A stretch of 11,506 nt of DNA from the NCBI GenBank assembly GCA_026390535.1, contig JAPLFT010000207.1:1-11506 (forward strand). Direction: 5' to 3'. This document shows positions 1 to 7,580 of this stretch, in pieces (the stretch's first letter is position 1; each line of letters begins with the position of its first letter). The DNA is from Pseudomonadota bacterium (lineage in GTDB: Bacteria > Bdellovibrionota > JAFGOL01). The notes under the pieces are model-generated. The model was not told the DNA's origin. It worked only from the letters and a program-made list of their open reading frames with translations, and did no database searches. A program made the position numbers and the translations under genes.

Positions 1-432
1 ACTTATATCACAGCATCCTTCATTAAGAATTATATCACCCTGATCGTCCTCTATTAACGCATAAACATCATTGGCACTACCCTTTATCAACACAACTCTG
101 TATCCGGAATACTCCCTGATATTATACATGAGAGCTTTTAATGTAGAAACTCCATGGCTTTTTACGCCGGTCGCCACAGTAAATCCTTTTACAGCGCTGT
201 AGGCTATCCTCAAGCCGGTAAATGATCCGGGGCCCGCCGTATAAACAACGGTATCAATTTCAGAAAAATTTATTTTGCTCTCAGAAAGTACTTTCTGTAT
301 ATTTATAAAAAGATGTTCCGAATGAGATGATTTCGCGTTAATATATTTTTCTGATATAACATTAAAATTATCAGCGACTGAACAAAGCCCAAGAGTAGAA
401 GAAGTATCTATTACCAGAAAATACTTTTTCAT
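1..432 (-). CDS. tsaB: TsaB, tRNA t6A37 threonylcarbamoyl transfer complex subunit (C-terminus cut by window edge)
   Basis: The first 144 codons are present; the gene continues past the left edge. TsaB is an ASKHA-fold, catalytically inactive paralogue that scaffolds TsaD (with TsaE) in making t6A at position 37 of ANN-decoding tRNAs in the cytoplasm. Visible signatures are the N-terminal strand VIDTSSTLGLC (residues 7-17), SHSEHL (36-41), and the family hallmark GPGSFTGLRI (67-76), followed by GVSTLKAL (94-101). The N-terminal Asp-Thr-Ser and the GPGSFTG loop distinguish it from TsaD, which would carry a metal-binding HxxxH motif not seen here. The ATG at 432-430 overlaps the rseP stop as ATGA, so translation is probably coupled to rseP. 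No separate promoter is visible. It is the last visible gene of the operon. Confidence 0.9.
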   Translation of the reverse strand, partial: MKKYFLVIDTSSTLGLCSVADNFNVISEKYINAKSSHSEHLFINIQKVLSESKINFSEIDTVVYTAGPGSFTGLRIAYSAVKGFTVATGVKSHGVSTLKALMYNIREYSGYRVVLIKGSANDVYALIEDDQGDIILNEGCCDIS

Positions 433-2135
433 TTAAATATTCCCAGGAACATCCCCAATATATTGCTGCCGTATTTAAGTATATCGTTGTAAAAAGATAG
501 CACTATAAGACCTATAAGAAGATAAAACCCGACTTGTTGTGCTATCATTATATATTTTTCTTTCAACGGTTTCCCGGTTACAGCCTCTATTCCAAAGAAC
601 ATAAGATGTCCACCGTCAAGTACCGGTATGGGGAACAGATTTATTATCCCAAGATTGATACTTATGATCGCCATGATCCTTAAAAAATAAACAATGCCAA
701 GGTGCAGGCTGTCTCCTGCAACCTTCCCTATCATAAGAGGCCCACCTATTGCTTTTAAAGAAACAGCCCCGGTAAATAGTTTTATCAATCCAACAAGTGT
801 TATCCATATCCAGGTCACTGTTTTTACAGTCGATGCCCATATAAGTTTTATAGGATTTCTTATTATTATCTTTTTTTCCACCACAGGCCCCATATAGTAA
901 TAAGTCTGAACACCGAGTAGAAATCTCTTATCTTTTTGGCCTATGTTCTCCTGATCTATGTTCTGAAGCTTTGGGGATATCTTTACAGTGATTAGAGCCC
1001 CTTCTCTTTCCAATAAGATGTTCAACTCTTCATCATTTCTTCCGGCTTTATCCACAACTTGTTGAAGAGACTGAAAAGTCCTTAATATCTTTCCGTTAAC
1101 GGCGACCATCCTGTCACCTATCTGCATGCCGGCCTTAACTGCCGGACTGTCCTTTTTAACAAAATCAGAAATAAAGAGTTCAGACGGATAAAAACCAAGG
1201 TTATTTGCATAACTGTAATAAGAGTCACTTAGCGTTGTTATATTCACCACAATATACACCCTGGTCTCGCCTTTTTTATAATTGGTATCCTTTGAAAGTA
1301 TTAACTCAATCTCCTCCTTTTCTCTCTTTATTTTTATTTTAGATATTTTATTGCCGGATATTAAAGCATTTTCAAACTCATCCCACGTTTCTATCTTTTT
1401 TCCATCTACCTCTGTAATAAGATCGCCTGTTTTAAAACCGGCTTTAAACGCCGGACTCACCGGGTCGTTAACTCCAACAAGTGCCGACCTTTTATTGGGC
1501 ATAATCCCGAATATCTGAGGTTTGCGTATTATCTCTCCGTATTTGTTCCTTGAAAGTTCTTCTGTCAGAGGGAGTGTTAACCCTTTTATGCCTTCTTCTC
1601 TTTTTATAGTCAGCATAACTTTTTGATTGCCGGCAGATATCTTTTCATCCATTTCATTCCACGTATCTACACTCTGTCCGTTGACCGCAAGAACTTGATC
1701 ACCTTCTCTTATACCGCTTTCATCTGCTGTGGATCCGGGCTCCACGTAGCCGATGATAGTTGCAAGATTCGGCTCGCCTATAAAATAAACAAAAGCAAAC
1801 AAAATACCAGCGAGTATAAAATTAAATACCGGACCGGCAACAACTATCAATGATTTCTTAGGAACGCTCTGTCCATATAGAGTAAGATGTTTAAGTTCAG
1901 GATCTACTTTTCCATCTTTTTCATCGTCGCCAAAGAACTTTACATATCCGCCAAGAGGTATGGCAGAAATCCTGTAATCGGTTTCTCCCACTTTTTTATG
2001 AAGTAGCGGTTTGCCAAAGCCGATAGAAAAAGCCTCTATCCTAACCTTGCATAGTTTTCCCATCAAAAAATGCCCAAGCTCGTGAGCAAAGACCAGTATC
2101 CCTATAAGAATTATGAACGCCACAGTGTAAATCAT
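429..2135 (-). CDS. rseP: RseP/RasP-type site-2 intramembrane zinc metalloprotease with three apparent PDZ domains
   Basis: Inner-membrane M50 protease of regulated intramembrane proteolysis. In E. coli RseP cleaves anti-sigma factor RseA and remnant signal peptides. Numbered from the chosen start (568 aa): TM1 carries the zinc motif HELGH (18-22), followed by the GGYVKF loop (62-67) and GPVFNF before the next membrane segment (101-106). The C-terminal zinc ligand and LDG motif are NLFPIPVLDGG (499-509), followed by a last membrane helix. Between them lie three PDZ-like modules, at about 125-187, 215-283 and 315-389. Each has a [DE]-x(0-1)-[PG]-S-x-A-type loop followed by AG/SG-(I/F/M)-x-x-GD and V(N/D)GK/Q. 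E. coli RseP has about 450 aa and two PDZ domains, so this protein is longer than usual. An upstream in-frame ATG at 2144 exists (571 aa), but the G-rich stretch at 2145-2149 abuts it and sits 9 nt from the ATG at 2135, so I prefer 2135. Dxr ends 17 nt upstream. Confidence 0.93.
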   Translation of the reverse strand: MIYTVAFIILIGILVFAHELGHFLMGKLCKVRIEAFSIGFGKPLLHKKVGETDYRISAIPLGGYVKFFGDDEKDGKVDPELKHLTLYGQSVPKKSLIVVAGPVFNFILAGILFAFVYFIGEPNLATIIGYVEPGSTADESGIREGDQVLAVNGQSVDTWNEMDEKISAGNQKVMLTIKREEGIKGLTLPLTEELSRNKYGEIIRKPQIFGIMPNKRSALVGVNDPVSPAFKAGFKTGDLITEVDGKKIETWDEFENALISGNKISKIKIKREKEEIELILSKDTNYKKGETRVYIVVNITTLSDSYYSYANNLGFYPSELFISDFVKKDSPAVKAGMQIGDRMVAVNGKILRTFQSLQQVVDKAGRNDEELNILLEREGALITVKISPKLQNIDQENIGQKDKRFLLGVQTYYYMGPVVEKKIIIRNPIKLIWASTVKTVTWIWITLVGLIKLFTGAVSLKAIGGPLMIGKVAGDSLHLGIVYFLRIMAIISINLGIINLFPIPVLDGGHLMFFGIEAVTGKPLKEKYIMIAQQVGFYLLIGLIVLSFYNDILKYGSNILGMFLGIFK

Positions 2136-2144
2136 GTATCCCAT

Positions 2145-2149
2145 CCCCC
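2145..2149 (-). promoter_or_regulatory. G-rich ribosome-binding site that favours the second rseP ATG
   Basis: A run of five G on the mRNA strand lies directly against the first ATG (2144) but 9 nt before the second (2135). A Shine-Dalgarno contact cannot act at zero spacing, so this argues for the shorter RseP. The match to the anti-SD is only partial, so the start remains a choice rather than a certainty. Confidence 0.4.
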
Positions 2150-2152
2150 ATA

Positions 2153-3301
2153 TTAATTGATCATATTAGTTGCAGTAGCACGCGCCCATCTGTCCGTTTC
2201 CAGAAGAACATCAAGGTTAATACTATAAACAGTTTTATGTTTGTCCAAAGTCTTGTTTATTACCTCGATTATCTGTGTAAATTTTATTTTTCCATCCAGA
2301 AATGCCTGAACCGCAATCTCATTGGAGGCATTAAACACGGCCGGTGCTGTCCCTAGTGTTTTTGCCACCTCTCTTGCGGTTTTTAAGGCAGGATATCTTT
2401 TTAAATCAGGCTCTATAAAAGTAAGTGATAGATCTCTGCACGATTTTAATGAATCAACAGGAGCTGTTTTTGCATAATCAGGATAATACAACGAGTATAT
2501 AATAGGCACGCTCATAGACGTAGGTCCAAGCATGGCAAGATATGATCCGTCGGAAAACTCAACCATACCATGTACTATGCTCTGAGGGTGTATTACTACA
2601 TCTATAGTTTCGGTAGAAAAACCAAAAAACCATCTGGCCTCTATGATCTCAAGTCCCTTGTTCACCATAGTTGCTGAATCTATGCTTATTTTTTTGCCCA
2701 TTCCCCATGTAGGATGATTCAAAGCTTCCTTAGGCGTCACCTTGTCAAAATCTTTCAGCGGATAATTCAATAAAGGACCGCCTGAACCGGTGAGAGTGAT
2801 ATTTTTAGCCTCTCTATCTCCGTTGCCTCTGAGGCATTGGAATATCGCATTATGCTCGCTATCAACCGGGATAAGATGTACTTTATTTTTTTTTGCAAGC
2901 TCCGTTACAAGCTCTCCGCCTATAACCAAAGTTTCCTTGTTCGCCAATGCAACATTAATGGACAGTTTAAGTGCTTCCATCGTAGGCAATAGCCCCACTG
3001 CACCGACCAGAGCATTCAATAAAAGATCACAATTAGAATTCCTTACAACAGAGACAAGACCATCTTCACCTGTAATTATCTCCGGCTTATAACTTAAAAG
3101 ATTTCTGAGAGGATTTACAAGATCCTTATCGCCTATACCTATTATACCAGGTTTAAACTCGTTAGCCTGCTGGGCCAACAGTGTGTAATTTGAATTTCCG
3201 CTGAGTCCTACAATATTAAATTCATCCCTGTGTGACCTTATTACATCCAGAGTCGTTAAACCTATTGAACCAGTTGAACCTAATATTGTTATATTCTTCA
3301 T
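2153..3301 (-). CDS. dxr: 1-deoxy-D-xylulose 5-phosphate reductoisomerase
   Basis: Converts DXP to 2-C-methyl-D-erythritol 4-phosphate with NADPH and a divalent metal, the committed step of the MEP isoprenoid pathway. The 382-aa length is normal for the family. Visible are the NADPH loop GSTGSIG (8-14), LANKETLV (119-126), the metal-binding VDSEHNAIF with Asp147 and Glu149, the phosphate-binding GSGGP (172-176), HPTWGMGKKISIDSATM (196-212), and NKGLEIIEA (214-222) with the third metal ligand Glu218. HPQSIVHGMVEF follows. Aligned by eye with E. coli Dxr (S186, H209, S222, N227, K228, E231), the equivalents are S173, H196, S209, N214, K215 and E218, so the active site looks intact. The ATG at 3301 lies 9 nt after the cdsA stop with no clear Shine-Dalgarno, so translation probably depends on coupling. 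It supplies precursors for UppS, encoded two genes upstream. Confidence 0.97.
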   Translation of the reverse strand: MKNITILGSTGSIGLTTLDVIRSHRDEFNIVGLSGNSNYTLLAQQANEFKPGIIGIGDKDLVNPLRNLLSYKPEIITGEDGLVSVVRNSNCDLLLNALVGAVGLLPTMEALKLSINVALANKETLVIGGELVTELAKKNKVHLIPVDSEHNAIFQCLRGNGDREAKNITLTGSGGPLLNYPLKDFDKVTPKEALNHPTWGMGKKISIDSATMVNKGLEIIEARWFFGFSTETIDVVIHPQSIVHGMVEFSDGSYLAMLGPTSMSVPIIYSLYYPDYAKTAPVDSLKSCRDLSLTFIEPDLKRYPALKTAREVAKTLGTAPAVFNASNEIAVQAFLDGKIKFTQIIEVINKTLDKHKTVYSINLDVLLETDRWARATATNMIN

Positions 3302-3310
3302 AATTAGAGT

Positions 3311-4144
3311 CTAAAAAAAGAATTTCGCGTAAAAATAAAAGAACGGCAGCGCAAAAATAAGCGCATCAAACCTGTCGAAAAAACCTCCGTGTCCCGGCAT
3401 TACAGCACCTGAGTCTTTTACAGAGACGGAACGTTTTATCATGGACTCTATCAGATCGCCTATTTGACCGAATGCCCCGCCCAGTATTCCTATGTTTACA
3501 CAGTCTATGAGATCAAGTCCGTGAAAAAATATCAGTTTACACAACAGTACCGCAATAAAACTGAATAATAATCCGCCAAGAGATCCTTCTATGGTCTTAT
3601 TGGGACTTACGACATTGAACAGTTTTGTCTTTCCATATTTACTTCCCATAAAGAAAGCACCTGTGTCACCTATCCAGATAACGGCCATCAGTGTTATTAC
3701 CCATTTTAAACCGTCGTATGTGTCTCTCAGCATTGGAAAATATGCAAGGAACACAGAAAAATATAATATACCGAATAAGGACAAAGAAAGATCGGACATT
3801 ATTTTTCCAAGTTTGAATCCCGAGGCAGGATTCAGATCATTAGGATATTTTTTTGAACGAAGAAGAAAATATATTGAATAGAACATCAATCCTATAGTCA
3901 GCGCCGATACAAGTGCAAATTTAAAGAATATACTGAAAAATATTATTAGTACTCCTATCAATACACCGGTAAGACGTATGCTCTTGGAATATTGTTTTCC
4001 CATGATCATTGAGAAATATTCATACAGGCATCCTGCCGCTATAAGCAGTGTAAAAAAATAAATGGCATAAGGTCCCAGAAAAATAACAAGTGGAGCCCCA
4101 AAGCCTATGGCGATGAGAGCGGAAATGATCCTTCTCTTTATCAT
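3311..4144 (-). CDS. cdsA: Phosphatidate cytidylyltransferase (CDP-diglyceride synthase)
   Basis: Integral inner-membrane enzyme that makes CDP-diacylglycerol from phosphatidate and CTP, the branch point for phosphatidylethanolamine, phosphatidylglycerol and cardiolipin. The 277-aa protein is very hydrophobic, with about eight likely membrane segments starting near residues 8-38. The family signature S-x-x-x-K-R-x(4)-K-D-x(6)-PGHGG-x-x-DR-x-D is complete at 234-260 (SMIKRSVSVKDSG...MPGHGGFFDRFD). A conserved Asp lies in VIWIGDTGAFF (Asp150), and PNKTIEGSLGG (181-191) is also typical. Start and stop both match neighbours: its ATG overlaps the uppS stop as ATGA (4144-4141), and dxr begins 9 nt after its TAG. 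Confidence 0.96.
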   Translation of the reverse strand: MIKRRIISALIAIGFGAPLVIFLGPYAIYFFTLLIAAGCLYEYFSMIMGKQYSKSIRLTGVLIGVLIIFFSIFFKFALVSALTIGLMFYSIYFLLRSKKYPNDLNPASGFKLGKIMSDLSLSLFGILYFSVFLAYFPMLRDTYDGLKWVITLMAVIWIGDTGAFFMGSKYGKTKLFNVVSPNKTIEGSLGGLLFSFIAVLLCKLIFFHGLDLIDCVNIGILGGAFGQIGDLIESMIKRSVSVKDSGAVMPGHGGFFDRFDALIFALPFFYFYAKFFF

Positions 4145-4866
4145 TCATCCACCTTCCCGAACCTTCTCTTTCTTTTTGAGAAAGATTCTAATGCCCTGGC
4201 CAGTTCCTTCTTGTCAAAATCCGGCCACAGCACTTCTGTTATGTATATCTCGCTATAGGCAATTTGCCAAATCATAAAATTGCTTATCCTGAACTCCCCG
4301 CTCGTCCTTATCAGGAGGTCGGGATTTGGTAGATCCGACGTCCAGAGATTATTTCCTATAGTATCTTCTGTTACTCTGTCCGGAGATATCTTACCGTCAA
4401 TAACCTGTCTACATATGTTTTTAACAGCCTCTGTAATTTCAAGTCTTCCACCGTAAGAAACAGCAAGGTTCAATATCATGCCCGTGTTTGAATTACTTTC
4501 ATCTATTAATTCTTTCGCAAACTTTTGAACATCATTTGGAAGACGATGCATCTGACCGGTGATCCTGAAACGCATATTATTTTTCAATATAGTCTTGGAT
4601 TCCTTTTTAAGAAATTCCTTAAAAAGCTTCATTAGTGTATCAACTTCTTTTTTGGGACGCGCCCAGTTTTCTGTACTGAACGCAAACAAAGTAAGGACTT
4701 CAAGTCCCATCTGCGAACAGGCCTCTGCAACAGCCCTGACGGCCTTGCTGCCGTGACGATGTCCGAATATCCTGTTCTTTGACCTTTGTTTAGCCCAGCG
4801 TCCATTACCATCCATTATTATGGCAATGTGCCTAAGACCTTTTGGAAGATTAATTTTTTCTATCAA
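4141..4866 (-). CDS. uppS: Undecaprenyl-diphosphate synthase (cis-prenyltransferase)
   Basis: Condenses farnesyl diphosphate with eight isopentenyl diphosphates to give the C55 carrier lipid for peptidoglycan and O-antigen synthesis. The 241-aa protein shows all conserved regions: HIAIIMDGNGRWAK (13-26) with the catalytic Asp19, FGHRHG (34-39), LFAFSTENWARP (about 60-71), SYGGRLEI, and the C-terminal DLLIRTSGEFRISNFMIWQIAYSE block followed by WPDFD. The usual glutamine of RTSGEQRISNF is Phe here. The start codon is TTG at 4866-4864, overlapping the frr stop as TTGA. The next in-frame ATG is residue 18, inside the active-site motif, so TTG is the only plausible start. AAGGA and AGGA stretches inside the frr end can serve as Shine-Dalgarno, though their spacing is not ideal. 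This suggests re-initiation by ribosomes finishing frr. Confidence 0.96.
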   Translation of the reverse strand: MIEKINLPKGLRHIAIIMDGNGRWAKQRSKNRIFGHRHGSKAVRAVAEACSQMGLEVLTLFAFSTENWARPKKEVDTLMKLFKEFLKKESKTILKNNMRFRITGQMHRLPNDVQKFAKELIDESNSNTGMILNLAVSYGGRLEITEAVKNICRQVIDGKISPDRVTEDTIGNNLWTSDLPNPDLLIRTSGEFRISNFMIWQIAYSEIYITEVLWPDFDKKELARALESFSKRKRRFGKVDE

Positions 4867-5417
4867 CTTCCTAAAATTTCCTTTTCCTTGGCTTCAAGGA
4901 TCTTATCTATCTGAGAGATATAGTCGTCTGTGTGTTTTTGGATCTGTTCCTGTCCCTTACGGCTATCATCTTCGCTTACCTTTTTGCTTTTTTCGTCTGC
5001 TTTAAGTGTTTCGTTTGCCTGACGACGAATATTTCTTACGGAAACCTTGGAATCCTCTCCAAACTTCTTAACAAGCTTTACAAGCTCTTTTCTTCTCTCA
5101 TCCGTAAGTGCCGGGATCGGCACTCTGATTATTTTACCGTCGCTCTGAGGATTGAGTCCAAGATCACTTTTTATTATAGCCTTTTCAATGGCGGCTATCG
5201 CACTCTGGTCCCAGGGCTGAATAACTATGAGTTTTGGATCTGGTACAGACACGTTCGCAACCTGATTGATAGGAGTAAGCGATCCGTAATATTCCACCTT
5301 AACACCATCTAAAAGAGCAGGAGTCGCTCTTCCCGTCCTGAGACGCGATAATTCGCTCTTAAGACCGATCAGTGTTTTGTCCATTTTATCTTTTACATCT
5401 TTATAAATTACTTCCAT
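4863..5417 (-). CDS. frr: Ribosome recycling factor
   Basis: RRF splits post-termination ribosomes together with EF-G. The 184-aa length is typical (about 185). Domain I consists of the long helices at both ends: N-terminal LSRLRTGRATPALLDGVKVEYYG (23-45), and C-terminal VSVRNIRRQANETLKADEKSKK (115-136) continuing to the end. Domain II is the central segment with TPINQVANVSVPDPKLIVIQPWD (48-70) and ALTDERRKELVK (103-114). The conserved Arg pair in VRNIRRQAN, which contacts rRNA, is present. A good GGGAGGG ribosome-binding site lies in the last codons of pyrH, 4 nt before the ATG, and pyrH stops 2 nt upstream. The TGA stop overlaps the uppS TTG. Confidence 0.98.
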   Translation of the reverse strand: MEVIYKDVKDKMDKTLIGLKSELSRLRTGRATPALLDGVKVEYYGSLTPINQVANVSVPDPKLIVIQPWDQSAIAAIEKAIIKSDLGLNPQSDGKIIRVPIPALTDERRKELVKLVKKFGEDSKVSVRNIRRQANETLKADEKSKKVSEDDSRKGQEQIQKHTDDYISQIDKILEAKEKEILGS

Positions 5418-5419
5418 GA

Positions 5420-6139
5420 TTACCCTCCCACTATTGTGCCGACGTTTTGGCCTGTTATTGCCTTCTTTATGTTACCTTCTTCATTAAGATTAAAAACTAT
5501 TATAGGCAACTCGTTATCCCTGCACAGCGATACAGCCGTCGAATCCATAATCTTTAAATTCTTCTGAAGCGCCTCTGTATAAGAGAGTTCCTTGTAAAAT
5601 TTTGCATCCTTGTATTTTTTGGGATCCTTATCATATACACCATCAACGTTGGTTGCCTTAAGTATGATTTCACAATCGGTCTCCATCGCTCTCAGGCATG
5701 CTGCCGTATCCGTTGTAAAGTATGGATTACCCGTACCGCCTGCGAATATAACTACCCTTCCTTTCTCTAGATGTCTGATCGCACGTCTACGGATATAAGG
5801 TTCACATATCTCCCTAACCTCTATTGCGCTCAATACTCTGGTGTGTACGCCGATCTTTTCAAGAGCATCCTGCATGGCAATTGCATTCATTATTGTAGCG
5901 ATCATACCGATGTAGTCGGCATTAGAGCGTGACATACCGTTTGTAGCGGCGGACACACCCCTGAAGATGTTGCCTCCGCCTATAACAAGGCAAAGATCCA
6001 CACCCATTTCTTTGACCTGGGCCACCTGTTTTGCGATGTTATCAAGGGTTTCCGGACATATACCGTATTCCCTTTTGCCCTTTAGGGCCTCACCGCTGAG
6101 TTTAAGAAGTATTCTTTTATATTTTTTTCTTTGAGGCAT
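5420..6139 (-). CDS. pyrH: UMP kinase
   Basis: Phosphorylates UMP to UDP with ATP. It belongs to the amino-acid kinase fold, is hexameric in bacteria, and feeds UTP and CTP pools. From the chosen start it has 239 aa, matching the usual 235-245. Visible are the N-terminal RILLKLSGEAL (9-19), the glycine loop VIGGGNIFRG (52-61), the UMP-site segment AGGTGNPYFTTDTAA (123-137), and the ATP-site KATNVDGVYDKDP (151-163). An upstream in-frame ATG at 6160 would add seven residues and overlap tsf by 19 nt. The ATG at 6139 is preferred because it has an AGGGGAG ribosome-binding site 5 nt upstream and follows the tsf TAA after only 2 nt. Confidence 0.97.
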   Translation of the reverse strand: MPQRKKYKRILLKLSGEALKGKREYGICPETLDNIAKQVAQVKEMGVDLCLVIGGGNIFRGVSAATNGMSRSNADYIGMIATIMNAIAMQDALEKIGVHTRVLSAIEVREICEPYIRRRAIRHLEKGRVVIFAGGTGNPYFTTDTAACLRAMETDCEIILKATNVDGVYDKDPKKYKDAKFYKELSYTEALQKNLKIMDSTAVSLCRDNELPIIVFNLNEEGNIKKAITGQNVGTIVGG

Positions 6140-6141
6140 TA

Positions 6142-6735
6142 TTACTCCCCTAACTGCCATCTGATGAAGCGTCTGACGGACATGTTTTCTCCCAGGACAG
6201 ATATATTTTCTTTAACATATTCCTGAATCGTCTGTTCAGGTTTTTTAACAAAAGGCTGTGTAAGAAGACAAAATTCATCGCAGAATTTTTTAAATCTTCC
6301 TTCCACCATCTTCTCTATTACATTAGCAGGTTTTCCGCTTTCTGCAGCCTGTTTTCTGTAAATTTCGAGTTCCGCCTTTTTTACATCCTCAGAGATCTCA
6401 TCGGCACTTAAGAATCTTGGATTCATGGCTGCTACATGCATAGCAATATCTTTTACCATGTTCTGGAATTTCTCATTTCTTGCGACAAAGTCGGTTTCAC
6501 AATTGACTTCAACAAGAACACCTATTTTACCGTTGCTGTGTATATATGAACTAACAAGTCCTTCCTTGGTTATTCTGCCGCTCTTTTTAGACGCAGAGGC
6601 AAGACCTTTTTCTCTAAGCCATACAATGGCCTTATCCATATTTCCGTTAGCATCTATAAGCGCTTTCTTGCAATCCATCATTCCGGCGCCTGTTTTTTCT
6701 CTAAGTTCTCTTACCATTTCGCTAGTTACAGTCAT
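6142..6735 (-). CDS. tsf: Elongation factor Ts (short form)
   Basis: Guanine nucleotide exchange factor for EF-Tu. Both family signatures are present: LREKTGAGMMDCKKAL (11-26) in the N-terminal UBA-like domain, and VEVNCETDFVARNEKF (75-90) with the Thr-Asp-Phe-Val tip (81-84) that intrudes into EF-Tu. QPFVKKPEQTI (160-170) and a C-terminal RRFIRWQLGE follow. At 197 aa it is much shorter than E. coli EF-Ts (283 aa) and close to the Thermus form (about 196 aa), so it seems to carry only one core subdomain. The Thermus-type protein works as a dimer (family knowledge), and the same may hold here. Its GGAGG ribosome-binding site is embedded in the last codons of rpsB, which stops 2 nt before the ATG. 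Confidence 0.97.
   Translation of the reverse strand: MTVTSEMVRELREKTGAGMMDCKKALIDANGNMDKAIVWLREKGLASASKKSGRITKEGLVSSYIHSNGKIGVLVEVNCETDFVARNEKFQNMVKDIAMHVAAMNPRFLSADEISEDVKKAELEIYRKQAAESGKPANVIEKMVEGRFKKFCDEFCLLTQPFVKKPEQTIQEYVKENISVLGENMSVRRFIRWQLGE
6145..6151 (-). promoter_or_regulatory. Ribosome-binding site that sets the pyrH start
   Basis: AGGGGAG on the mRNA strand sits inside the last codons of tsf, 5 nt before the ATG at 6139. It would lie downstream of the alternative ATG at 6160, so it decides in favour of the shorter UMP kinase. Confidence 0.75.
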
Positions 6736-6737
6736 GA

Positions 6738-7580
6738 CTACTCGACCTCCTCCGTCTTTCTTCTTGTTGTTATTCTTTCAACCACCACATTATCCGCCTT
6801 TTCCGAATCTTCAGTGCCGGGATGTTTAGCCTTATCACCACCGGATGCTTTTTCTTCAGCTTCAGTGGATATTTCTCCGGCTCTAAGTTTTTCCTGATAC
6901 ATAGCCTTACCTTCTATAATCGCATCTGCTACAAATGTTGCAAAAAGTTTTATGGATTTTATTGCGTCGTCGTTACCGGGAATTATATAGTCAACCGGAT
7001 CAGGATCACAGTTTGTGTCCACAAGCGCCACCACCGGCATGCCCATTCTTTTTGCTTCCTTAACAGCTATCTCTTCATGATTTGGATCAACAACGAACAT
7101 CATATCAGGAAGTTTTTTCATTCCCCTGATACCTGAGAATGTATCTGCAAGTTTTTCTCTTTCCTTTTCAAGTTTGGAAACTTCTTTTTTGCTTATAAGT
7201 TCGTAGATACCGTCAGTCTTCATCTTCTCTATTTCTTCTAGACGCTCCATTCCCTTTTTAATGGTCTGAAAATTCGTTAAAAATCCGCCCAGCCATCTGG
7301 ACGTCACATAGTACGATCCGGCACGGACAGCCTCTTCCTTAACAACATCCTTAGCCTGTGTTTTTGTACCAACCAGGATGATACTCTTCCCTTCCGCGGC
7401 AGCATTTCTTAAAAATTCAAGAGCTCGCTGAGCCATCTTCACTGTTTTCTGGAGATCAACTATGTAAATACCGTTCCTTGCTCCAAAGATGTACGGCTTC
7501 ATCTTGGGGTTCCATTTGCTGGTCTGGTGACCAAAGTGCACCCCTGCACTCAAAAGATCCTTCATTGTTACTTGATTCAT
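6738..7580 (-). CDS. rpsB: 30S ribosomal protein S2
   Basis: Structural protein of the small subunit, added late in assembly at the back of the head-body junction. The 280 aa include signature 1, LLSAGVHFGHQTSKWNPKM (9-27), the IYIVDLQKT strand, and signature 2 around PDMMFVVDPNHEEIAVKEAKRMGMPVVALVDTNCDPD. The C-terminal 50 residues are a charged, low-complexity extension (EEKASGGDKAKHPG... ending RRKTEEVE), longer than in E. coli S2 (241 aa) and probably disordered. The ATG at 7580 has a strong AAAGGAGG 10 nt upstream. It is the first gene of the operon and follows a structured leader that may respond to S2 itself. Confidence 0.98.
   Translation of the reverse strand: MNQVTMKDLLSAGVHFGHQTSKWNPKMKPYIFGARNGIYIVDLQKTVKMAQRALEFLRNAAAEGKSIILVGTKTQAKDVVKEEAVRAGSYYVTSRWLGGFLTNFQTIKKGMERLEEIEKMKTDGIYELISKKEVSKLEKEREKLADTFSGIRGMKKLPDMMFVVDPNHEEIAVKEAKRMGMPVVALVDTNCDPDPVDYIIPGNDDAIKSIKLFATFVADAIIEGKAMYQEKLRAGEISTEAEEKASGGDKAKHPGTEDSEKADNVVVERITTRRKTEEVE

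Noticed and set aside
4932..5312. 126-codon open frame opposite frr
   Set aside because: Antisense to an unmistakable gene, with a low-complexity Phe/Leu-rich composition and no ribosome-binding site. The same applies to 6425-6829 opposite tsf/rpsB and 10385-10771 opposite acsA.
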